Assembly: GCA_964590135.1 (NCBI GenBank)
Contig: CAZPVX010000017.1
Location: 36,927-100,926 of the forward strand
Source of the DNA: JBDHWI01 sp964590135
Lineage (GTDB): Bacteria > Chloroflexota > Anaerolineae > J036 > Brachytrichaceae
DNA length: 64,000 nucleotides
Direction of reading: 5' to 3'
A program made the translations under genes and the position numbers. The notes under the pieces were generated by a model that searched no databases, was not told the origin of the DNA, and saw only the letters and a list, made by a program, of their open reading frames with translations. Of the stretch, positions 34,772 through 42,491 are shown in pieces (position 1 is the stretch's first letter; each line of letters begins with the position of its first letter).

Positions 34772-35866
34772 ATGGCCACCGTTGGTTATTGCTACGACCC
34801 GATCTTCCTTGAGCATGATTCGCCCGGCCACCCCGAAAATGCCGAACGTCTGAAGGCAATCATGGCGCTGTTGCGAAGGCGCGATGCGCTGGCTGACACG
34901 CCGGCAATTCCCTTTGCGCCAGCCACCTTTGAAGCGCTTGCCCATATCCACACGCCGGCCTATCTCTCCAGACTCTACGCAGTGTGCGAACGTGGCGGCG
35001 GCGCGCTTAATCCTGACACCTACGCTACTCCGCGCACCTTTGATGCGGCCTCGATGGCGGTGGGCGCGAGCATGGCCGCCGTGGATGCGGTGATGCGCGG
35101 CGAGGTCGATCGCGCGTTTGCGCTGGTGCGGCCGCCAGGGCATCATGCCTTTGCCGATCATGGCGAGGGCTTCTGCCTGTTCAACAATGTAGCCTTTGCG
35201 GCGCGGCACGCGCTGAATGATTTGATCGATGCCGACATGGGCTGGTCGCCGGCGGCCGCGCGCAACCAACGCAACGCCAGGCCGGAGCGCGCGCTGATCG
35301 TCGATTTCGACGTGCATCATGGCAATGGCACGCAGGCGATCTTCTATGACGATCCGCGCGTGATGTATTTCAGCGTGCATGAGTTTGCGTGGCCGATGTA
35401 CCCCGGCACTGGCCGAGCCGACGAGCGCGGCCGGCATGAGGCGCGTGGCAGCACGCTGAATGTGCCGCTGCCGTCCGGCGCTGGCGACTTCGCCTATGCC
35501 CGCGTGTTTGATGAGATTCTCGTGCCGGCGGCGCAGCGCTTCCGCCCAAACCTGATTTTGGTGAGCGCCGGCTATGACGCGCACTGGGTTGACCCGCTGG
35601 CGCATATGAATGTGACGCTGTCCGGCTTTGTGCGCATGATGAAGGTGCTGTGCGATCTGAGCAACGCGCTATGCGATGGCAGGTTGGTGACCATCCTTGA
35701 GGGCGGCTACGATTTATCAGCGCTCTCCTTTGGCGTGCTGAACACCTTGCGCGTGATGCAGGACAGGTTGGGTGATGTGGAAGATCCGCTGGGGCCGGCG
35801 GAGGAGCGTGAGACGCCGGTGGACGATCTAATCGACACGATCATCGAAATGAACGCGTTGCGCTGA
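34772..35866 (+). CDS. Histone-deacetylase family protein (acetoin utilization/AcuC-like, class II)
   Basis: 364 aa. Motifs of the arginase/HDAC fold are intact: GHPENAERLKAI, RPPGHHAF with the catalytic His pair, FCLFNNVAFAA, zinc ligands in DFDVHHGNGTQ and SAGYDAHWVDPL, and EGGYDL. The enzyme removes acetyl groups from acetyl-lysine, acetylpolyamines or other acetylated amines. A short insert (about 155-170) follows the first catalytic loop. Co-transcribed with the MFS transporter, which might suggest uptake or export of an acetylated compound; this is inference. Confidence 0.93.
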   Translation: MATVGYCYDPIFLEHDSPGHPENAERLKAIMALLRRRDALADTPAIPFAPATFEALAHIHTPAYLSRLYAVCERGGGALNPDTYATPRTFDAASMAVGASMAAVDAVMRGEVDRAFALVRPPGHHAFADHGEGFCLFNNVAFAARHALNDLIDADMGWSPAAARNQRNARPERALIVDFDVHHGNGTQAIFYDDPRVMYFSVHEFAWPMYPGTGRADERGRHEARGSTLNVPLPSGAGDFAYARVFDEILVPAAQRFRPNLILVSAGYDAHWVDPLAHMNVTLSGFVRMMKVLCDLSNALCDGRLVTILEGGYDLSALSFGVLNTLRVMQDRLGDVEDPLGPAEERETPVDDLIDTIIEMNALR

Positions 35867-35884
35867 TGTTGATTCGTTCGCCAT

Positions 35885-35924
35885 GCAAAACAAACACGCC
35901 CTTCAAAGGGCGTGTTTGTTTTGC
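35885..35924. terminator. Bidirectional terminator with 17-bp perfect stem
   Basis: Arms 35885-35901 (GCAAAACAAACACGCCC) and 35908-35924 (GGGCGTGTTTGTTTTGC), 6-nt loop TTCAAA. The A-rich left and T-rich right ends make it work for both the HDAC-like gene (+) and the convergent dehydrogenase gene (-). Confidence 0.9.
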
Positions 35925-35960
35925 GTGGCGCGCCTTGCGCAGACGACATGGAGGTTGTCG

Positions 35961-36971
35961 TCAGGCGTGAAAAGTGTGCGCGCAGCCGCTACGGGCCGAT
36001 GTGTAGATGCCTTCGAGCATCTCGGTCAGGTTGCGGCCGTCCTCCACTGTGATGCTCATTGATGTGCCGTGCAGGATGGCGCTGATCCACTGATCCATCG
36101 GCATGGGCAGCGCCTTCGGCAGATTCGTCGGTTTGATGTAACCCTGGATTTCCTGTGGCTGCAACTGCGTGCTGCTCAGGTTGATGCCGGCGTCGGGCGC
36201 GGTGTTCAGGCCGAGGTAGCCGGCTGTGCCGTAAAACTCGTAGGGGTTGGGGCCGGCGCGATGCACCCATGCCGTGTCAAGAATGCCGAGCGCGCCGCTT
36301 TCGAACTCGATCACCGCGACGGTGTTGTCGTCGATCGGATATGCGCCGCTGAAGTTCTGCACCTTTGCGATGACCGATTTTGGCTTGCCCATCAGCCAGC
36401 GCATCACGTCGGTAGTGTGACAGCCGAGATCGAACAGCGCGCCGCCGCCGGCCAGCGCCGCATCCGCAAACCACGCACTGCCGTCGTGAAACCAATGATC
36501 GAGCGCGGCGTTGTGCGCCACGCGCGCTCGCATCAGCGTGACCTTGCCCAGCCAGCCCTTGTCGATCACCTGCCGCATGAACAGCACCTCTGGCCGCGTG
36601 CGACTGGGCAGCGAAATCATGAACTTGATTCCGCTTTGATTCACGAGTTTCACGACTTCGTCGGCATCGGTGGTGGCAACGGTCAGGGCTTTCTCGGTGA
36701 AGACGTGCTTGCCGTGCTGCACGGCTGCCTTTAGCACTTGAGGATGCTGCGCGGTCGGCGCGTTGACGACGACGGCTTCCACATCGGGGTCGCTCAATAC
36801 CTTTTCGAGGTCGTCTGACCACGCCACGCCGAATCGCTCGGATGCGGCTTTGCCGCGCGCGGGATCATCGTCCCAGATGCGGGTGATTTTGGCTTCGGGA
36901 TGTTTGGCGACGTGGTCGCCGTAGCCGTTGGCATGGACGTGCGCCATGCTGAGCATTGCAATCTTTAACAT
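35961..36971 (-). CDS. Gfo/Idh/MocA family oxidoreductase
   Basis: 336 aa NAD(P)-dependent sugar or inositol dehydrogenase family. N-terminal Rossmann fold (KIAMLSMAHVHANGYGDHV is unusual in lacking the standard GxGxxG, having SMAHVH instead), then the conserved FTEKAL with the EKP-like lysine replaced by EKA, and a C-terminal alpha/beta domain with DLGCHTTDVMRWL. The altered nucleotide loop and the EKA suggest a divergent branch. In tandem with the next dehydrogenase, 29 nt downstream of it. Confidence 0.85.
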   Translation of the reverse strand: MLKIAMLSMAHVHANGYGDHVAKHPEAKITRIWDDDPARGKAASERFGVAWSDDLEKVLSDPDVEAVVVNAPTAQHPQVLKAAVQHGKHVFTEKALTVATTDADEVVKLVNQSGIKFMISLPSRTRPEVLFMRQVIDKGWLGKVTLMRARVAHNAALDHWFHDGSAWFADAALAGGGALFDLGCHTTDVMRWLMGKPKSVIAKVQNFSGAYPIDDNTVAVIEFESGALGILDTAWVHRAGPNPYEFYGTAGYLGLNTAPDAGINLSSTQLQPQEIQGYIKPTNLPKALPMPMDQWISAILHGTSMSITVEDGRNLTEMLEGIYTSARSGCAHTFHA

Positions 36972-37000
36972 GTCACTCCTTGAAATTCATTGTGTCTGCG

Positions 37001-38068
37001 TCAAACATTGATGGCATCGAGATCCGGCATCGTCAGCGCGACTTCCTTGCCTGAAGCTGCCGAGTCGATCAACCCCTGGATGATCATGTTCGTCAGCAGC
37101 ATCTGATCGGCAGGGATGGGGGATGGCTTGCCCTCACGAATGGCGTCGGCGAACGCCAACTGCTCGCGGCGGAAAAGTTCGATGTCCTCAACCGCCGGCA
37201 CCTCTTGTGCCACGGTATTCGTCATCAAACCGAACTCGTGCCGATAAACAGTGAGGGGATGCAGGCGCAGGCCGGCGCGCGTGCCGAGGAAGAACGTGCC
37301 GCCGATGTCATCCATATGCATGATCCACGCCGTCTTGAACACCATTGCTGCGCCGTTCTCGAAGCGCACCCATGCCACGCCGAAGTCCTCGACTTCCAGC
37401 TTGTCGGGGTCCCATTTCCATGAGCCAACCACTGGCTTGTGCGTTTTGCCGAGCAGGTTGTTGGCGATGCCCGACACTGCCACTGGCTTGGGGTGCTTCA
37501 GCATGCACAGCGCTGCGTCGAGGCTGTAGACGCCGATATCTGCAACGGTGCCGATGCCGGCGGTGGCCTTGCCGATGAATGAACCGCCCGGAATGCCGCA
37601 GCGCCGCGCAGCGACGGTTTCACTGTAATATACGTCGCCGAGCGTGCCAGCATCTACGATGGCCTGGGCAGCCTGCATGGTTGGACTGTAGCGTGACTTC
37701 AGCGCCACCATCAGAAGGGCCTTCGAACGATGCGCGGCGGCAGTCATGGCGGCTGCATCGACGAGCGTCGCTGCCATTGGCTTCTCCACCAGCACGTGCT
37801 TGTTCAGCTTCAGCGCATCGACCGATGGCGCGCGATGCGCTTGGTTGAACGTTGCGACCACCACGCCTTCGATATCTTCCTGCGCCAGCAATTCGTGGTA
37901 ATCCTGGTAGACGCGCGGGATATTCCAGCGCTTGGAGGTATTCGTCGCGCGATCCTTGTCCACATCGGCGACTGCGACAAACTCCACCCCGGGGTTGTCG
38001 GCCATGGCGCGGCAATGCGTTTGCGCGATGCCGCCGGCGCCGATCAATCCGAGCTTTACCGTTCGCAT
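37001..38068 (-). CDS. Gfo/Idh/MocA family oxidoreductase
   Basis: 355 aa. Canonical KLGLIGAGGIAQTHCRAM nucleotide-binding loop, VEKPMA (catalytic-lysine EKP motif) and VADIGVYSLDAAL in the C-terminal domain. The start at 38068 has AAGGAGA close upstream; the longer frame has no family similarity. Probably oxidises or reduces a sugar or polyol taken up by the neighbouring ABC system. Substrate not predictable. Confidence 0.93.
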   Translation of the reverse strand: MRTVKLGLIGAGGIAQTHCRAMADNPGVEFVAVADVDKDRATNTSKRWNIPRVYQDYHELLAQEDIEGVVVATFNQAHRAPSVDALKLNKHVLVEKPMAATLVDAAAMTAAAHRSKALLMVALKSRYSPTMQAAQAIVDAGTLGDVYYSETVAARRCGIPGGSFIGKATAGIGTVADIGVYSLDAALCMLKHPKPVAVSGIANNLLGKTHKPVVGSWKWDPDKLEVEDFGVAWVRFENGAAMVFKTAWIMHMDDIGGTFFLGTRAGLRLHPLTVYRHEFGLMTNTVAQEVPAVEDIELFRREQLAFADAIREGKPSPIPADQMLLTNMIIQGLIDSAASGKEVALTMPDLDAINV

Positions 38069-38137
38069 GTTTGGTTCTCCTTGTTGATGTTGTGATGCAT
38101 CACTGTTGTCTCTGCGCGGTTTGCACGCCACTGTGCA

Positions 38138-38191
38138 AGCTGCGTCCCCAGACGCAGCTACACATCACACTGATTGCACGCCTGGGGACGC
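38138..38191. promoter_or_regulatory. Two mutually exclusive hairpins between the ABC operon and the dehydrogenase operon
   Basis: Short hairpin: AGCTGCGT (38138-38145) / ACGCAGCT (38152-38159), 6-nt loop. Long hairpin: GCGTCCCCAG (38142-38151) / CTGGGGACGC (38182-38191). They share bases 38142-38151, so only one can form at a time. The arrangement lies 70-120 nt before the start codon at 38068 and after the ABC stop at 38229. Confidence 0.5.
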
Positions 38192-38228
38192 TATTTGATT
38201 CTGCAGATGCAAAACTATTCACGCATGT

Positions 38229-39266
38229 TTATCTCGGCATCTCCTGTGGGTCATGCAGGAAGCAAGCTGCGCGCTGATTGGCATTTACGACGTAATCTCC
38301 GGGCCGGCGCTTCGAGCATGGCGCGAAGGCAAACGGACAGCGTTCTACGAACACGCACTTGTTCGCCTCGTGCGTCAGCGGCCGCTCCACCGTGTGCAGA
38401 TCCATCTTCTCCGTCCAGCGTTGCTCTGGGTCGATGGATGGCACCGATGCCAGGAGTTGCTGTGTATAGGGATGGGATGGCGAGCGGATGATGGTGTCAA
38501 GATCACCCGACTCCACCACGCGCCCAAAACACAGCACCATCAGCTTGCCGCCGAGGTAGTAGGCCGTCGACAAGTTGTGCGTGATGAACAGGCAGGAGAT
38601 GCCGTATTTGTCGCGAAAGTCGATCAGGATGTTCAGGAAGAGCGTGCGCACGGCCGCATCGATCATCGACACTGGTTCGTCGGCGATGATGACGCGCGGC
38701 TTCAGCAGATACAGCCGCGCCAGCATTACGCGCTGGCGCTCGCCGCCGCTGAGTTGATGCGGATAGCGTCCAATGATGTCGTTGGGACGCAGATCCACTG
38801 CGCGCAACGCCTCGTGCATCAGATCAGTCTCTTCCTTGCGCGACTTCGCCAGCTTGAAGTTCTGGATCGCCAGCTCCAGCACGCGTTCTATGCGATAAAA
38901 CGGGTTGTAGATGCCGTAGGGGTCCTGGAACACCGGTTGCACCTGCCGGCGATATTCATTCCATTCGTCACGGTTGAGCGTTGCCAGGGATTTGCCCTTG
39001 AACAGCACCTCGCCGGCGGTTGGCGGGGCCAGGCCGAGCAGGATACGCGACAGCGTGGTCTTGCCGCTGCCGCTCTCGCCGACGAGCGAGATGATCTCGG
39101 GCGGACTGTTGTGCAGGGCGAGTGACACATCGTCGATGGCCGCGATGCGTCCGCGCCGGCCCAGGCCGCCACCGGTGGCGAACTCCTTGACCAGGCTGCG
39201 TGCCTCCAGGACGGGCGTCGAACTGGGCGCCGATGCGCTGATGGAAATCGTGTTGCTTTGCGTCAT
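38229..39266 (-). CDS. Oligopeptide/sugar ABC transporter ATP-binding protein (DppF/OppF-like)
   Basis: 345 aa. Walker A GESGSGKTTL, signature LSGGERQRV, Walker B RVIIADEPVSMID, and a C-terminal oligo/dipeptide-type domain with the Cys-rich end (CVFVERCPFAFAPC). The start at 39266 overlaps the stop of the upstream ATPase (ATGA), confirming translational coupling and excluding the longer reading frame. With the 39263 gene it forms the ATPase pair of the importer. Confidence 0.94.
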   Translation of the reverse strand: MTQSNTISISASAPSSTPVLEARSLVKEFATGGGLGRRGRIAAIDDVSLALHNSPPEIISLVGESGSGKTTLSRILLGLAPPTAGEVLFKGKSLATLNRDEWNEYRRQVQPVFQDPYGIYNPFYRIERVLELAIQNFKLAKSRKEETDLMHEALRAVDLRPNDIIGRYPHQLSGGERQRVMLARLYLLKPRVIIADEPVSMIDAAVRTLFLNILIDFRDKYGISCLFITHNLSTAYYLGGKLMVLCFGRVVESGDLDTIIRSPSHPYTQQLLASVPSIDPEQRWTEKMDLHTVERPLTHEANKCVFVERCPFAFAPCSKRRPGDYVVNANQRAACFLHDPQEMPR

Positions 39267-40393
39267 GGCTTCAACTCGCTTCGCTGCAATTCGCCCTTTG
39301 CCAGATCTTCCTTCGACCACTCGTTGGTGCTGTAGATGTGACACGCCACCAACCGGCCCGCTGCGCCCTGACCGTTGCCCACTTGGTCCGGTCTGACGGT
39401 GGACAGCTTCGGCTCGACCGCCTTGCAGATCTCCTTTGCAAACGGGCAGCGCGGATGAAAGCGGCAGCCTACCGGCCAGTTCAGCGGGCTGGGCGCGAGG
39501 CCCGGGATGCCTTCCACCCGCACGCGCGGCTTGTTGATGTCGGGAATCGTGCGAATCAGGCCTTGCGTGTAGGGATGCAATGGGTTCTTGAAGATTTGCG
39601 TCGTTGTGCCGATTTCCATCATCGCGCCGGCGTACATGATGCCCATGCGGTCGGCCAATTCTGCATGAACAGCCATGTCGTGGCTGACATACACCACTGT
39701 CAGACCGAGCTTCACGCGGATGTCTTTCAGTTCCTGCAAGATGGCGCGCTGCACGTTCACATCCAGCGCAGTGGTCGGCTCATCTGCCACCAGCAGATCG
39801 GGGCCCAGCGTGACCGACGCGGCGATGGTGACGCGCTGCTTCATGCCTCCGCTGAGTTGGTGCGGAAACATGCGCGCGACAGATGGCGGCAAGCCGACCA
39901 TCGCCAGCCGCTCTTGCATCTTTGCCTGCGCTGCGCTCTTCGGCATCTGCATATGCTCCATGATGGCATCGATGATCTGGTCCTCGATGCGCATCACGGG
40001 GTTGAGTGAGTTCATCGCGCCCTGCGGGATGTAGGCGATGTTGCGCCAGCGCAAGGGGCGCAACTTGTCGAAGGGGATGTTGAACAGGTCGAGGCCGCCT
40101 TCACTGCCGGCGCCGTTCATGCGCGGCGCATCTTTTGGGTAGAACAGCGCTTGGCCGCTGCGAATGTAGCCTGGCGCTTTGATCAGCCGCAACACACCTT
40201 CCACCAGCGTCGATTTGCCGCAGCCGGATTCGCCGGCCAGCCCAAACACTTCGTTGCGCTGGATCGTGACATCGACGCCATCGACGACCTTCGCTTCGCC
40301 GGCGATGGTCTTGTACCAGATGCGCGCATCGGTGACGCGCAGCAGATCGCCATGTGTGGCAGGGGCGGCGGGGGGAGCGTTTTTGTCATTCAT
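39263..40393 (-). CDS. Oligopeptide/sugar ABC transporter ATP-binding protein (DppD/OppD-like)
   Basis: 376 aa. Walker A GESGCGKSTL, signature LSGGMKQRV, Walker B LLVADEPTTALD and the C-terminal oligo_HPY-type domain with CRFHPRCPFAKEIC (Fe-S-cluster-like Cys pattern found in this subfamily). It overlaps the next ATPase gene by 4 nt and lies 9 nt after the permease gene. Energises import with its partner. Confidence 0.95.
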   Translation of the reverse strand: MNDKNAPPAAPATHGDLLRVTDARIWYKTIAGEAKVVDGVDVTIQRNEVFGLAGESGCGKSTLVEGVLRLIKAPGYIRSGQALFYPKDAPRMNGAGSEGGLDLFNIPFDKLRPLRWRNIAYIPQGAMNSLNPVMRIEDQIIDAIMEHMQMPKSAAQAKMQERLAMVGLPPSVARMFPHQLSGGMKQRVTIAASVTLGPDLLVADEPTTALDVNVQRAILQELKDIRVKLGLTVVYVSHDMAVHAELADRMGIMYAGAMMEIGTTTQIFKNPLHPYTQGLIRTIPDINKPRVRVEGIPGLAPSPLNWPVGCRFHPRCPFAKEICKAVEPKLSTVRPDQVGNGQGAAGRLVACHIYSTNEWSKEDLAKGELQRSELKP

Positions 40394-40402
40394 CGTGTGT
40401 CT

Positions 40403-41269
40403 TCACTGGCCGGTGACATTTTGCAGACGCGGGTTGAGATACTCTTCCATGCCGCGGTTGATCATGGTGAGGGCGAGGAAGATCAAGACGAGGATCGCCG
40501 GCGGCAGCAGCAACAGCAAATACAAGCCGCGCGTGAATGCGCCCCATCCGCTGGCGTAGTTGATCATCATGCCCAGGCTGATGGCGTCCGACGCGCCCAG
40601 TCCGATCAATGCGATGCCGACTTCGGCCACCATTGCGCCGACGGTTGCAAATGCGAAGCTGATCAGCACATACGGCAGCAGGTTCGGCAGAATTTCCGTG
40701 AAGATGATTTTCAAGTCACCCTGCCCGGTCACCTTTGCCAGCTCGACGTAGGGCTGCTCCTTCATCGACATAACCTGCGCGCGGATGGTGCGCGCGGCGA
40801 AGGGCCAACTGAACAGCGCAACGATGAGCGCGACCGTGAGCATGCTCTTGCTGGGCACCACCAACGTCAGACCGACGAGGATGGGATAGGCAGGAATGAC
40901 GAGCAGGATGTTGGTGAAAGTGATCAGCGCGGTGTCGAGCTTGCCACCCTTGTAGCCGGAGATGAAGCCAACGATCACGCCGACGGAAGTCGCGAGGAGG
41001 CCGGCCAGAAAGCCGATGAACAGGGTGGTTTGCAGGCCGGCGAGAAAATCCGTCAGGATGTCGCGGCCATGTCCATCGGTGCCAAGCGGGTTCGCGGCTG
41101 ATGCCGGCAGCCAGCGCGGGAACACGCCGGGGCGCGCCGGGCTGACGTCACCGATGATGGGCCGATAGATCAACGGCGCGATGAAGGCGATGAAAATGAG
41201 GATCGCCAGCACGATCACGCCAAAGCGGAACTTGCCGCTGCTCTTCCACGTGTTGGTTAAAAAACGCAT
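40403..41269 (-). CDS. ABC transporter permease (DppC/OppC-like)
   Basis: 288 aa, six helices. The N-terminal helix is followed by FPRWLPASAANPLGTDGHGRDILTDFLAG, the typical DppC sequence, and the EAA loop is near YVELAKVTGQGDLKIIFTEILPNLLPY. Partner of the 41289 permease in the inner membrane. Confidence 0.94.
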   Translation of the reverse strand: MRFLTNTWKSSGKFRFGVIVLAILIFIAFIAPLIYRPIIGDVSPARPGVFPRWLPASAANPLGTDGHGRDILTDFLAGLQTTLFIGFLAGLLATSVGVIVGFISGYKGGKLDTALITFTNILLVIPAYPILVGLTLVVPSKSMLTVALIVALFSWPFAARTIRAQVMSMKEQPYVELAKVTGQGDLKIIFTEILPNLLPYVLISFAFATVGAMVAEVGIALIGLGASDAISLGMMINYASGWGAFTRGLYLLLLLPPAILVLIFLALTMINRGMEEYLNPRLQNVTGQ

Positions 41270-41288
41270 GGGCGCTCCTTTTGTCGTG

Positions 41289-42317
41289 CTAGGACGATTG
41301 AATGGCTGTGCGAATGCGCGGATCGATGATAGGGATGAGCAGGTCGATGATCAGGCTCGCCGTCATCACGCTGAAGATCGAGAGCAGGATGATGCCCATG
41401 ATGGCGTTGAAGTCGAAGTATTGAATCGCGCGGCTGAGCAGTTCACCGAGGCCGGGATAGACGAACAGGATTTCCACCAGCAGTTGCCCGCTCAGCGCTG
41501 CGCCAAGCGTGAGCGCCAGCGCGGTGGCTTGCGGCAGCATGGCATTGCGAAGGCCGTAGCGCCGCATGATGTTTTGCGTTCGCAAGCCTTTTGCTTCGGC
41601 GTAATGCAGATAATCCTCGCCTAGCAGGGTGATGATGAGCGAGCGCGTCGATAAGATCCACCCGGCCAGTGTGACCAGCACGATGGCGCTGATGGGCAAC
41701 ACGGAATGCCACAGCATGCTCATGATGAAGGGCAGATTCAAGCCGACGGTGAATTGTGCGTCGTATGCGCCGCGCGTGGGGAAGAGCGCCAGCTGGTAGC
41801 CGAAGAACAGCACCAGGAAGAGCGCGATCAGATAGGCCGGAATCTGCGAGAGCGCGATGGAGATGTTGGTCAATGCGCCGCTCCAGCGCTTCTCACGGAA
41901 CCAGCCGGCCATCAAACCCAGCAACAACCCCAACACCCACGAGATGGCGATGGAGGTGCCCATCAGGAGGAGCGTCCAGCCCAGCCGCTGCATGATGAGG
42001 TCCTGCACCGGCGTGGGAAAGTTGATGAAGGACGGGCCGAGGTCCTGCTTGATGATGACGTTGTAGAGGTAGCGCACATACTGCTCAAGCAAGGTGCCAT
42101 TCAGGCCGAATTGCTCCTTGTAGAAGTTGACCATCTCGGGGCCGGTAGCGATGGTCTTGGCATATTGGCGCTCAAGCGCCTTCACCCACGACTCGATGGG
42201 GTTGACCGGCAGCAGCCGAAACAAGAAGAAGGTGATCGTGAATGCGCCCCAGATGGTTAGCACATAGGCTGCGATCTTCCCGAGGTAATAACGCAGGAGG
42301 GGGTGTTGTTTCAGCAT
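41289..42317 (-). CDS. ABC transporter permease (DppB/OppB-like)
   Basis: 342 aa, six helices. Starts with the DppB-like YYLGKIAAYVLTIWGAFTITFFLFRLLPVNP; the EAA region is YLHYAEAKGLRTQNIMRRYGLRNAMLP. It lies 19 nt upstream of the second permease gene. A large periplasmic loop follows helix 1. Confidence 0.94.
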   Translation of the reverse strand: MLKQHPLLRYYLGKIAAYVLTIWGAFTITFFLFRLLPVNPIESWVKALERQYAKTIATGPEMVNFYKEQFGLNGTLLEQYVRYLYNVIIKQDLGPSFINFPTPVQDLIMQRLGWTLLLMGTSIAISWVLGLLLGLMAGWFREKRWSGALTNISIALSQIPAYLIALFLVLFFGYQLALFPTRGAYDAQFTVGLNLPFIMSMLWHSVLPISAIVLVTLAGWILSTRSLIITLLGEDYLHYAEAKGLRTQNIMRRYGLRNAMLPQATALALTLGAALSGQLLVEILFVYPGLGELLSRAIQYFDFNAIMGIILLSIFSVMTASLIIDLLIPIIDPRIRTAIQSS

Positions 42318-42445
42318 GTTCGTGGAAGCGGTCAGTAGTGGTCGACAGGGGTAAGGGTAGGCATTGGGAAGATGAGCGCATATTGAGCGCCGCTGGAATC
42401 CCTGATGCTTTGCCCCTACGACAAGATCACCTATGACAATTCATC

Positions 42446-42475
42446 GCAAGGGGTGAGCAGAAACTCACCCCTTGC
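42446..42475 (-). terminator. Hairpin between the solute-binding protein gene and the permease genes
   Basis: Perfect 12-bp arms GCAAGGGGTGAG (42446-42457) and CTCACCCCTTGC (42464-42475) with a CAGAAA loop, 17 nt after the binding-protein stop. There is no T-run, so it probably stabilises the upstream mRNA or partly stops transcription, leading to an excess of binding protein over permease. Confidence 0.75.
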
Positions 42476-42491
42476 AGCTTTGCGCTCACGA

